Source: Saksenaea vasiformis B4078
Taxonomy: Eukaryota; Mucoromycota; Mucoromycetes; Mucorales; Saksenaeaceae
Length of the DNA: 33,092 nt
Direction: 5' to 3'
NCBI GenBank assembly: GCA_000697055.1
Contig: JNDT01001625.1
Span: forward strand, 1 to 33,092
Shown here: positions 23,528-33,092 of the stretch, one piece after another
How the letters are laid out: each line of letters opens with the position of its first letter
Numbering within the stretch: the first letter of the stretch is position 1
Translations under genes and position numbers: made by a program
Notes under the pieces: model-generated
Seen by the model: the letters and a program-made list of their open reading frames with translations, nothing else
What the model was told of the DNA's origin: nothing
The model's database searches: none

Positions 23528-26500
23528 TTAGGTACAAAACCGCTGCCATTGAATCGTTCGTTTTCGTGATAGAGTCTGTAAACCCTGATCCAAAGTGAAC
23601 AACGGCACCATAGAAGGTCTGATCTGTCTTAGTTCATACGCTATGCCTTTTCTTCCTATCTTACCTTCCATGTGCGCATTGGAATGGAAAATAACAAGCT
23701 GCTAATGCACGTACAATCCATTGACATTGCTCGACCGTTAAACTGTCGTTAAACATAATAGCCCCTGTACCGCAGAATTAAAAGTGTGTTGAGGGACAAG
23801 AAAAGAGAATAAGTGGATACCTCTACAAGCTTTCGATTTCAGTATTTCTAAGATTTCTGGCGGACATTCTCTTTTATCCCTAAATTGTGCCGAGCGAAGG
23901 TAATTGCAAATGATCTCTTCCAGTACGCTACGATTTGTGAGACACCGATCGGCGATCGTTCGTGGTAAGTGTGTTATAAATATATCAGTACGCGTGAAAT
24001 GAGGCGAAACGTCGCTCGTTACAAAGTACTGAGAATAGGCTTGCGTTTTTGTTGCGACAGCTGATTCAGGCGACCGAAATTCCATGTGAACTCCCCATCT
24101 TTTCAGATCCTTCTGAAATCGTTTAGCTGACGCGTATTCCTCACTGCTCAAAGTAAATCGGATGCATGGTTCAAGTTGGAGTACATCGCCAACAATTAGC
24201 TCCTCTAGCATTTTCTCAAGTTTTATGCGCTCATCGGCGGCATGTTGATCAACCATAACCAGAACATCCTTCACTTTTGCGAGGATAAATTTACCATCGA
24301 CTTGCCCGAGAATATCAGCGATAATCAGATCGTCTTTTGATAATCGGTTTTCAAACTCTATTCCTCCAAAGCTGGAAAGTTGCGTTGATTCCTAAAATAT
24401 CGATAAGTATTTCGTCTGCAGAAACTAGATGTACTTTGGGATAGCTTATAGAATCATCGAATGAATTTGTCTCGTCAGCAGAATTCGCCAAGGAATAGCG
24501 CAGCGCCTCAATTGTGGTACTGATTATAATTCGAATTAGAGAACAGCCCGGGAAAACCAATCGAACATACACATCCCCTATCTTGTGATCCACATCTTCA
24601 GTTCTGCTAAAGGGAAAGTCGCCGCGAGAAACAGGTGTATCAAGATCGGCAGCCCGTAAGCTCGGCGATGTGGGTAACTGATAAGGGCACCTTCCTGTAG
24701 CGTGTTTCGGATGAACGAGCTTGGAAGATCGTGGTGATGAAGAAAGTCTTTGTTGTCTCTTTTCCGCGGTGCATGACTTTTCATCGTCTAATAAACCATA
24801 TGTTTGGAGAAAAGAGGTAGCCAAATGCCTTAAGAGGGCTTCCAGGTGGGTATATGTCTGCGCGTAATTAGTGTGATTACCAAATACGAGTAGGGGTCTT
24901 ATTTTTTTTTCTTTTACCTCGTGTTCGTGTAGTGTATTGAAGTACAACCTGATGTCATAAGAACTTAGAGATGGGTATTCAACCTGAATCAAAAAAATAG
25001 GATGCTTTTCCAGCTGAGCTATAATGACAATAGGCAACAGTAAGCATTCTCAGCTAAACAAAATAGAAAAGTTCTATTTACTTTTGCCGCTTTTGGAAAC
25101 GTCCTAGAACACACACATTCAATAGCATGATTTGCAAACTGTAATAATAATAATCTTATGCTCAGCTTACCACTGTGTATTTCCTACTACGGGAGAATAT
25201 GTCTGTAACTACTTTGTATAGCCTATTGGGAACAATCCATTGCCGATTGATATCTATTGATCATTTAATTATTGGATCATGTAAATGAATACTTTACAGA
25301 TATATTGGTGTGCCTTAAAAATCAAAAATGTAAGATTTGGATTTATAAGCGGCGACTCTCAGCGGGGGTACAAACCTTGTTCGGGAAACCTTTTGTCGCC
25401 AAATAACCATGCACAACGGTTTCGTTCTCATGAACATCAAATGGCTTGATATCCTACAAAAAGTTAGCGTACATTTTTGCCAAGCTCCGCACTACGGGTG
25501 CCCCTCTTTTTTTCTTACCTTTGTCTGAACGAGACGCTGGCCAAAGATTTGCCGGAAAACCGCAATACTTGAGCCACACTTATCTTATTCAGTTTTCCTT
25601 TGCTATCTTATGTAAACATTCTTTACCTTTTTTGTAGAAAGTATTCGCACATTCCGGGCCGTATCCCGAATGCTGAAACTCACATGGGGAAACGCTAACG
25701 CAATGATAACAAGGGATTGCTTGATATTCTCAGTCATGACGTTGCTATGTAGGTGGCGTTGTCGTTTCCGCCGGACAGGAAACTAGATAATATTATTAGT
25801 AATATGCTTATTTCATATATGAACGAACCTTGTAGAATAAATCACGCACAATAATACTTGTTCCCGGCTGTCTCTGATAATGATTCGGCGAGTGCTGTAC
25901 CAGCTGTGCGTCCTGGGACCCCAGATTTTTAGGCTTCTTCAAATCCCCGCTTTTGTGGACATTACCTTCCAAATGGTCATGTGAGTGCTTGATTGATCAA
26001 CATGTCTGGAAATAATCTGAAGAAGACCTGCATCGGCAATAGCTGCCAGAGCTATAATAGGTAAGTGAGTAAGTTGAAGTCGCGTGCTGAGCAGAATAGC
26101 CACCTTCACCGCGGTAACCAAACGTGTTAATATGATGTAAATCTGACAAGGTATGGCATTTGGTCGTTACTGTAAAAGAAAAACAGTAAGTTTATTTTTA
26201 TTGTCGCATTATTCCATGTACCATGCCGTTTCACTATCTGCGTCATAAGTTCAGGGTGTATTCCCGTGCCATTGTCATCCACTTGCATAGAATATTTGTC
26301 AACATCGATAGCTGCTTCTATACTTGTGGCTTTGGCATCCAAAGCTAACGAAATAATAATGAATAAAAATAGCTTTATTGAACGATCCCAAGTACCGTTG
26401 TAAATGAGCTCGGTTAAGCATTGCTGAAATGAAGTAATAACAAGTGAACTACGTTACATAAGGACCTGTTTCTATTCCGAACTGTCGGAGGAACTCACGA

Positions 26501-26548
26501 TCGCAATTCACGAACAACCTCATCATCTAATGGTTCGACATGCTTCAT
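23528..26548 (-). CDS. MLH3: MutL homologue MLH3 (mismatch repair / meiotic endonuclease subunit)
   Basis: Sixteen exons: 26548-26499, 26448-26396, 26344-26222, 26169-26104, 26051-25966, 25912-25829, 25782-25627, 25578-25519, 25453-25376, 25313-25298 (16 nt), 25254-25171, 25103-25082 (22 nt), 25018-24435, 24391-23821, 23764-23665 and 23618-23528. About 740 aa, like yeast Mlh3. The N-terminal GHKL ATPase shows LTELIYNALDAKATSI, DDNGTGI, FGYRGEALAAIAD and PGTSIIVRDLFYK-FPVRR. The C-terminus has the complete endonuclease metal site DQHAADERIKLE, then ACRGAIMFND and QCAHGRPSM. The family pairs with MLH1 and nicks DNA in mismatch repair and meiotic crossover formation. Exon 11 carries one extra base near 25193 relative to the conserved LYK-to-IFSRS frame. 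Using an upstream donor (exon ending at 25214) restores the frame to a 726-aa product without about 15 residues. ATG 26548 fits the family start. Confidence 0.88.
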
Positions 26549-28012
26549 GTTTCGGAATGGGCTCACGAAGAGGTAAAAAGCCCAAATACGTAAGATAAGT
26601 CGCACAGAGTCTGGAAAAGGATGTTCCATGTCTCGTGTCTCAAAAGCGGAACCAAAACAAATCAAATACCGATAAGGTTCACTGTGAACGATCCATTGGT
26701 GCGCTCCCAAACTAAGAAATGAAGGAAGTACCTTTTTTCTGTAGCAGAAAAAAAACAGGGCCTAGAGCTCGTACCAAGGAATTTCCTACCTACTAAAAAA
26801 GATAGTTTGTGCGGCATCGGTTCCCGCTTGCACATCCCTTTTGGAGACTCACTAGTTCAAAAAAGGAAAAACTAAAAACTGTCGAACATCAGCAATCTAT
26901 ACAATAGACCTGGAAAGAATGGGAAATGAAAACCAATCGGGAGGCTCTGACAACAAAACCCCCAAAAAAAAGCACTGCACGAAGATAAGAGAAGTAACTT
27001 TTGACCTTCACGCAAACCGAGAAGGGCTTATTCTATGCAGATCCGCCTCTTCATCACAGCCAAACAGTCATATGGCTGCATTTAAAGTTCTAAGAACGAT
27101 CTAGTATCCTTCAAAAAGAGCTAGCAAGAAGGGGATGAATGTTTACTACCTCCTTCGGACTTTTCTATTGCTATGGAAATATCAACTTATTTGCCATGAT
27201 AATGGTCGATTACTAAATTTCAAAATGAGCTTCGTTTATGGGGCTTCTGTCAAGTTAATAGGACTCCTACGTAGGTGTAGAAAAAGGTTCATACATCCCA
27301 GTAAATTCCTTCTTTTTTTCCATGGAAACAAGGGTTCGGATAGAACCTTTTTCGCGTTTATGCATTGTTTCTGAATACACTATTTCCTGCATTGTAGCGA
27401 TGCCCGCAGCTTTTGTCATGACACTTCAGCTATTTTAGCACCCTTGTCTGCAGGGGAGGGGCGGTGGCTTTTAAAAATTCAAAATTTTCTGTTTGTTATC
27501 CATTGTAATGATCTTTTACGATTGTCACTTATGTTCATCACACCGTAATGGTTTTTGTTTGCTCTGACAGCACCAACACTTCCTCGTTTATTTACTATAA
27601 CGCGCTTTGGGCATATACGATTGGATTGGATTGGATTTTTAAAGATGACAAGAAACCAATAAGAAGCGAGCGGGCTATTTGGCAACGAGTTTCAGAGCCA
27701 TCGTCTGTAAAAAAATGCCAACATCTGATATTTCTTTTCTTTCTAATGATGCTACTAGCGTAGTATGTTAAAATTTGCCCTTAGACAAAAGAAAATCAGG
27801 TTGAAAAAAGGCACCTCTTTAAGCTTTTTTTTTAATTGGCACAAATGAAACAGCACCTTCATTGATTCTCCGAACCATCCAGTTTGGACAGGAACCACGG
27901 TACGTTTTGAAGCAGCAGTATTACACATGCCGGACGGTCGGACCGTGACCTGGGATCCTTATAGTACGAGGCACCTCATTTCCGCGTGCATTCTAAGTAA
28001 CACGCCCTGATA
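26549..28012. other. Intergenic region MLH3-AVT
   Basis: About 1.5 kb without a supportable gene. Only short open frames without motifs are seen. The left end should contain the MLH3 promoter and the right end the transporter promoter. Confidence 0.5.
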
Positions 28013-28309
28013 TTACGTCATGCGCACACCCAATTTCCCTGGGCTTCCAGCTGTGGGGTTTTTTCCCCTCCAATCAGAAAACCTAATTGTCGGAATCCCC
28101 GTCTTTTTTCTCACGCTTGCGATCTAAGTTATTCAAAGCGGAGATAAAATGTATAGCTTATCGCGACGTGTGATTGGTACCAGTCAACGATTAGGCGCCC
28201 TGGAGACACATAAGCCGTCGCAAAATCTATAAAAAGGGACAGGGTTTTGGACTATTCTTTGCCAGTATTCACCCCGTCTTCCCCTTTTACTATAACACTC
28301 TCCTCTAAC
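28013..28309 (+). promoter_or_regulatory. Promoter of the amino-acid transporter gene
   Basis: Elements in order: TTACGTCA (28013-28020, CRE/bZIP-like), CCAAT (28030-28034), CCAATCAG (28070-28077), inverted CCAAT (ATTGG, 28173-28177) and a strong TATA box, TATAAAAA (28228-28235), 75-80 bp upstream of the ATG. A pyrimidine-rich leader (CCCCGTCTTCCCC) precedes the ATG. This is the most classical promoter in the window and suggests a regulated or highly expressed gene. Confidence 0.65.
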
Positions 28310-29719
28310 ATGAGTGAAAATAAACCTAGCAATTACGAACAGAAATACCAAGTGGATGTAGCACATCATGAAGACCGTGCTTCTATGGACTTCGAAAAAT
28401 CTGTCCATGAAGAACAGATTGAGCACGTGAGCGAACGGATGGCCGGCCCTGGAAAAGCACTGTTCATGTTGCTCAAAGCGTTCGTCGGCACAGGTGTCAT
28501 TTTCTTACCTGGATCGTAAGTTTCGTCTTGCAACCAAAATGCTCTTCAACAGTACTTAATATTTCTTTTCTTTTTTGCTCTTTGCAGCTTTGTATCAGGT
28601 GGTCTCGTCTTCTCCATTTGTCTAATGGTTTTTATTGCGAGTATTTGTCTTGTCGCATTTCAACTTCTGGTTAAAACACAACAACAAGTCGGAGGCTCCT
28701 ATGGCGACGTCGCTAATGCCTTGTATGGCCGATGGTTGCGCTACCTTATCATGTTCTTTTTGTGCATTTCCCAGATGGGCTTTGTTGCTTCTTACATGAT
28801 CTTTATTTCTGAGAACATCGGCCTCGTTGTTGAGACACTAACCCACTGCAATGCTCCTTTCGAATCGAAATACTACATCTGGATGGTTGTTGCCGTTATT
28901 ATTCCTATCACTTGGGTACGAAAGATCGCTCGTCTCTCCTACGCCGCCATCATTGCCGATATTTTTATCCTGTTCGGTCTCATCAGCGTCCTGTACTTTT
29001 GCTCTGACCAAATTGCAACCCACGGCGTTGGCAAAAATATTCGTTTGATCAATGGCAATGAATTCGCCCTGATGATTGGTACCGCCGTATTCTCCTTTGA
29101 AGGCATTGGCATGGTCTTGCCCATTGTCGAAGGCATGAAAGAACCTCGCAAATTCCCTGCTGTGCTCAACGTTGGCATGGTTATTGTCACTGTTATTTTC
29201 GTTCTGATCGGCACCATCGGATACGTTGCTTTTGGCGATGCCACCCAAGCAAGCATTGTCGCCAACCTCCCACGCGTGCCCCTTTCAATCACTGTACAAC
29301 TCCTTTACGCCGTCGCTATGATCTTGACGTCTCCTTTTATGCTTTACCCTGCCATCACCATCATCGAAAATGGTATCTTTGGCAAGCGCAGTGGAAACGG
29401 AAACATGAAGTGGAAGTGGTCCAAGAACTTTTGCCGTTCCATGATTGCCCTTGTTTGCGCCGTTGTCAGTTTTGCCGTTGGTTCTGATGGCCTTAGCAAG
29501 TTCGTTGCCCTCGTCGGTTCCGTCGCTTGTCTGCCGCTTTGCTTCATCTTCCCTGGCATGTTCCACTTCAAAATCACCAGCGGTAAATGGAGAAAGACCG
29601 GTGACGTTATTTTAGCCCTGTTCGGTGCAGGTGTGATGGTTTACACCATGTATGTAAACATCAATTCCTGGGTGCATCCTGCCGCCACTAGTCTTGCAGC
29701 CCCTACTTGCAGCATGTGA
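28310..29719 (+). CDS. AVT3: AVT3-type vacuolar amino-acid transporter (AAAP/SLC36-like)
   Basis: Two exons, 28310-28515 and 28588-29719 (1338 nt, 445 aa), split by a 72-bp intron. A charged cytosolic N-terminus of about 50 residues is followed by about 11 hydrophobic segments. The first contains the family signature GPGKALFMLLKAFVGTGVIF, split from FVSGG by the intron. Other family motifs are GGSYGDVANALYGRW, TAVFSFEGIGMVLPIVEGMK and GYVAFGD. Members of this family (Pfam Aa_trans) export neutral amino acids from vacuoles or act at endosomal membranes in symport with protons; substrate and compartment here are inferred from family. The single intron and C/T-ending codons contrast with the intron-dense MLH3 beside it and fit high expression. 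AATAAA at 29807-29812 is a likely polyadenylation signal. ATG 28310 is the only sensible start. Confidence 0.92.
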
Positions 29720-29806
29720 AGAAAAGGTTGATTGTTGATCGACAACCTTACGCAACTTTTTTTGTAAATAGACTATTTCATATATGTTGTACACGTAGAC
29801 ACCGCT

Positions 29807-29812
29807 AATAAA
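29807..29812 (+). terminator. Polyadenylation signal of the transporter gene
   Basis: Perfect AATAAA about 88 bp after the stop codon, followed by a T-rich stretch (about 29845-29855). Confidence 0.6.
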
Positions 29813-30109
29813 GGATTTGTACTATACACTAAAATCAAGACAATTTTTTTTTCTTAGCTGAGTGCATGCATCTATACGTGTAAACCTTAAAAACTAGGTA
29901 GCACATCAAACGGACTGTCAACAAAGAATTTCTGGAAAGGCGATTATCTTTGAGCGGTGTAAGTCGGTGTGTGTTTTCTTATCAGTATCAAAATTTCCCG
30001 TTTCTTACAGCGCTTAGTGCGAAAAGTCTTCATTGCTTTTCCGTCTACAGAACCCTTGACTTGACTCGACTCTGATGACATAATCGGAAGATGGATCACT
30101 GTTGCTGTC

Positions 30110-30300
30110 GTCTCAGGGGACCAGCTCTTCCACTATGGCGACAGGACGGTGCACCCACTGTGCCTCTTAGTAGCTGTATATTCTTTGTAAGTCAGTGCAC
30201 AATTCATCCATGGCTCTGCAGTTTCCGGAGCTGAACCCACAGGGCCTGGTTGTCGATGAGATTAAAGACGATCTTGCAGAATGTCTTCAACTAGTCCGTT
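30110..30300 (+). pseudogene. Decayed Tc1/mariner-like DDE transposase remnant
   Basis: Two short reading segments in different frames match the C-terminal half of Tc1/mariner transposases. WRQDGAPTV (from about 30139) corresponds to the Q-D-x-A-P motif around the second catalytic Asp. FPELNPQGLVVDEIKDDLAE (about 30213-30272) corresponds to the (S)P-x-LNP-IE-xx-W-xx-LK motif around the third acidic residue. The IE is replaced by QG, the frame differs between the two segments, and stops are present. Nothing of the first catalytic Asp is visible. A fossil only; the call rests on short motifs. Confidence 0.4.
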
Positions 30301-30377
30301 AGCTGGAAGTCCTTGCCGACAACGAGTATTGAGTGAGTATCAATCTTCGCAGTTGCACATATCCCCGCTGTCCAGGT

Positions 30378-30437
30378 GATAAGAACTTTGACATCCAGAG
30401 CAACGGAGATAAGAACTTTGACATGTAGAGCAACAGA
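30378..30437. repeat. Tandem duplication of a 30-bp unit
   Basis: GATAAGAACTTTGACAT-x2-AGAGCAACRGA occurs twice head-to-tail, differing at three positions. It lies next to the transposase remnant. Confidence 0.8.
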
Positions 30438-31344
30438 GACTTTCTTTGCAGTGTGGAGAAGTAAAACCTTTGAATTGTGTGTTGCTGGCAGTTCGTCTAT
30501 CAGCAGATGTTCATGTCCATACATAAGAATTCTGTCAGACCGCTCGGCATAATATGTGTTTTTTCAAGGGTTACGTCCCATGCTGAGTTTTCATTTCATC
30601 CCACTAGGGTGCTTCCAGCTCGCTGAATGCCAATTCACCCGAAATGTCACGATTAATTTGACCGCACCTACATATATCTCTGTACTGCTTAAATGCTCAG
30701 TCTCAAGATATCAGTAAATGCTATTATTCTCTCAAATGTACAAAGCTGTGTTGACTACTGACGGTCTAGACCTCTCGAGACGCCCCAAATGCCGCTACGA
30801 ACCATTTTCAACGACAAGGTTGGCGCATTGTTTTATTGTTGTATTGTCTTTGGATTTCCCCGAAAATACTTTGACAACACGTATTGTAATCGTATGCCAG
30901 GAACAAGCAGACTTTGCAATACAGAGAGATACAAATCCATTTCATCAGTTAGCGACGATAACAATGGCAATGCTGACAGTTTTCCTCTTGACTATACATA
31001 TTCAAAAAGCTTAAGGATAAAGCGTAGCTTACCTCCCTTTCGTCATAAACTCACGAATTTATGAGGGAAAAATGCTGTAAAGCCATACCTCCAAGATTCT
31101 TAACACGTTTGATAACCAACAATGACATATTACTGATATCAAATTTCATTGCAGTAGTTTGGACCAAAGTTTAACCGGCAGTACAATTGTACTTTTTTGA
31201 ATCTAAAGTTCATGGGTTTTCGGATACAAAAAAGTCTACGCTGTGTCTTCCTTTCAACTGCATTACAGTATTATCCTCCCTTTACGTTAGGCAGAGTCCT
31301 CACCGCCGTTGCTGAAGTTTAGAGTCTTGACCAGTTTTTCTCGT

Positions 31345-31794
31345 TCATGCTGCAAATCCTGTAAGCTCTCTATTGATAAGAAGAGAATGAACGACTGAGC
31401 CAGCCTTTTTTGTGAGACGGGCAACTTCGATATGCCCGTGCCCTGCTTCCCCCAGGACTTCATGCTTGAGAAGCAGATCGTATGAATCTGCAGCTTTAAC
31501 AATTTCCTACTGCTGCTTTTCAGTTTCGAGGCCTCTAGGACAACTCTTGTTGAAATTTCCCCCAACGTACATGATGGATATATTCTTTTTGGAGCCAAAA
31601 CGAGTCCGACCAACATTGTCTACAAATGGTATGATATACAAACTGGTTTTATAAATGGCATCGTTAATAACCATTTCAAGGAAACGACAGCTCTTTCGAC
31701 ACCTCTGTATGATAGAAAACGATCTAGTGATTGGCAAGAGTTGGCGTTGATATCCGATTTTTTTCATGCTATAATTTGGCCTATTGGACCGCAT
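31345..31794 (-). CDS. Possible two-exon gene or exon remnant, unrecognised
   Basis: Exon 31794-31567 starts with ATG and can be spliced through a 60-bp GT-AG gap to 31506-31345, giving 129 aa in frame. The C-terminal exon encodes a regular helical segment (KAADSYDLLLKHEVLGEAGH, then LTKKAGSVVHSLLINREL). The N-terminal part is basic. The donor (GTTGGG) is weak and no family was recognised, so this may be part of a larger gene with the exon at 32016-32329, or a decayed repeat-family gene. Confidence 0.35.
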
Positions 31795-32015
31795 TTTTTC
31801 GACCTGTTATTCCTGTAAGATAACAGCCTTATCCTCACTATTAACGTTTAACTTGCAACGTTGATATATCAGTCATTACCGCCACTGCACACAGTCAGGA
31901 TACTGAACCCTTCAGTTACTATGTTCAAAGAAGGTCACTAATTCACGACAAAAATAGCAGCACTAACTTTTGTATCGATAGCGTTGCATTTCCAAGATAT
32001 AATATTGGAGCTTAC

Positions 32016-32329
32016 CACCGTTGTGTTTATTTGACACTTGGGTTCAGTACCAGTACAATCCGAATGAACTGAATTGAATTTGGTAATGGGAGTAACAGTA
32101 ATTTTGGCGGATATCTCTGTGTTATCAATAATCAACTGCATGACGTTATCATGCTCGCCGATATCGTGGTTTGCTTCAATCCATTTTTCAGCACCGGCCT
32201 TGACAAACACCGGAAACTTGGAAAAGATTTCTTCGTTTGCATTGGACACCGAGAGAACTTCAAACCCAAGGCGGTTTTCTGAAAACGCTTTCTTGATGAT
32301 GGATATCCTCATCTTATCCTTTATGATGG
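32016..32329 (-). CDS. Probable internal exon of an unrecognised gene
   Basis: An open segment bounded by a good acceptor (TTTCATATTAG) and a good donor (GTG then GTAAGC). It encodes about 104 residues, beginning around an internal ATG at 32312 (MRISIIKKAFSENRLGFEVL) and including WIEANHDIGEHDNVMQLIID and a Cys pair (SDCTGTEPKC). The composition looks coding, but I recognise no domain and cannot place the first or last exon. Exons at 31345-31794 on the same strand are candidates for its 3' part. Confidence 0.35.
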
Positions 32330-33092
32330 CTAATATGAAATGAAAGAAAGAAAGATCCGGGTTAAATTCAAATGAGGGACTCGAAAAACGTATTCGTCCT
32401 CCACATGAGTTTGTACAAAAGTTTATACACAACTATTCTAAGAACGGTGCACGCTCTTCATGTATAAGTGCTCGAGTGTATTCGAATTTGCCCAAGTATA
32501 TCGAGAAAGGAATCTATATGATCATCGTTTTGTCTTAGGTCTGTCTGAGATTAAAAACATCGCGCTATGGTTGAGTAATCCACACCATGGTTAGGAAACT
32601 TGCATTGCAAGTGAGAAGGTGGTATCGTGGTCGGGAAGCTTGTACCACGGTTGGTATGCTTGTATTACAATGGAACAGCTTGTACTATCATGGGAAGCAA
32701 AATGAGATCCATAGTCATCGAAGTGTGTGAAAATTGGAAGATACCATTGTAAATCTCCGTAACACAAAGACGTTCCTGTCGCATATCATCATTTGTATTA
32801 TGCGACCTTGCTGTTTGTAGTACAACAATAAAATTCGGCTGTCAACTACGCCACTTTGTACTGTCCTCATATGACGGATATTCTAATACTAAAATAGGTG
32901 CATCTTGCCTCCAAAATTGTTTCTATTTCCTGGATAAAGGACCCTTTCCTGTTGCCACACTGTTGACCCACTACCATTGGATCACGTAAAGTATGACTTG
33001 TTTGAATTCAAATCCCTGTTAAAGAGGTTAAGTCTCCCTTCATTATGCTGGTGGTGTATCTTGCGGATCCTGACCTCAGCGGCACTGTCATA
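32330..33092. other. Right edge, non-coding as far as can be seen
   Basis: No supported gene. It contains a degenerate tandem repeat at about 32596-32698 and AT-rich sequence up to the window end. Confidence 0.45.
32596..32698. repeat. Degenerate tandem repeat, ~20-bp units
   Basis: Successive units begin ACTTGCATTGCAA, GCTTGTACCACGG, GCTTGTATTACAA and GCTTGTACTATCA, spaced about 20 bp in the last three, separated by GGTTGGT/GGGAA-like sequence. Confidence 0.6.

Noticed and set aside
25912..25966. Apparent frameshift in MLH3 between STHMTIWK and PNHYQRQPGTS
   Set aside because: A 53-bp GT-AG intron (25965-25913) joins the two frames exactly, so no damage is needed.
27479..27763. Overlapping open frames on both strands at 27.5-27.8 kb
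   Set aside because: Low-complexity, no splice logic, no motif; treated as intergenic.

Overview
The window reads as nuclear DNA of a filamentous fungus, most likely an early-diverging (Mucoromycota-type) one; that placement is inference. The sequence shows many short GT-AG introns (mostly 43-70 bp), CT-rich acceptors, exons as small as 12-23 nt, polyQ runs and GA/CT microsatellites. The gene set (Pan1, KDM5, SIRT4-type sirtuin, UCH37, MLH3, AVT3-type transporter) is fungal. A Fanzor/TnpB-like tail and a Crinkler (CRN) gene are both features recorded from this part of the fungal tree.

Region 1 (1-2.75 kb): the 3' end of a Fanzor/TnpB-like gene on + at the left edge, then two unrecognised spliced genes on - (758-1411 and 1925-2740).

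Region 2 (3.1-15.7 kb) is a dense conserved block. It holds a UCH37/Uch2 deubiquitinase (+) and a 1372-aa Pan1/intersectin-type endocytic scaffold (+) with two EH domains, coiled coils, a WH2-like motif, an acidic tail and two C-terminal SH3 domains. Then come a full-architecture KDM5 H3K4 demethylase (-) and a mitochondrial SIRT4-like sirtuin (-). I rebuilt each exon by exon and every reading frame closes exactly.

Region 3 (15.9-33.1 kb) is sparser and more repetitive. At 17.8-20.7 kb (-) lies a Crinkler-family NTPase/nuclease gene whose frame is broken three times in the same direction and whose Walker-B Glu and nuclease Lys appear substituted. It sits between two diverged inverted copies of a ~147-bp sequence (16457-16602 and 21122-21269). 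To its right are a small unrecognised five-exon gene (22623-23238, +), a convergent 16-exon MLH3 MutL homologue (23528-26548, -) with a complete endonuclease site, an AVT3-like vacuolar amino-acid transporter (28310-29719, +) with clear promoter elements, a decayed Tc1/mariner-like remnant (~30.1-30.3 kb), and weakly supported unrecognised exons (31.3-32.3 kb, -).

No operon-like functional unit is visible. The genes are individual eukaryotic transcription units. The accessory signals (Fanzor tail, Crinkler with inverted repeats, transposase remnant) lie at the two ends around the conserved core.
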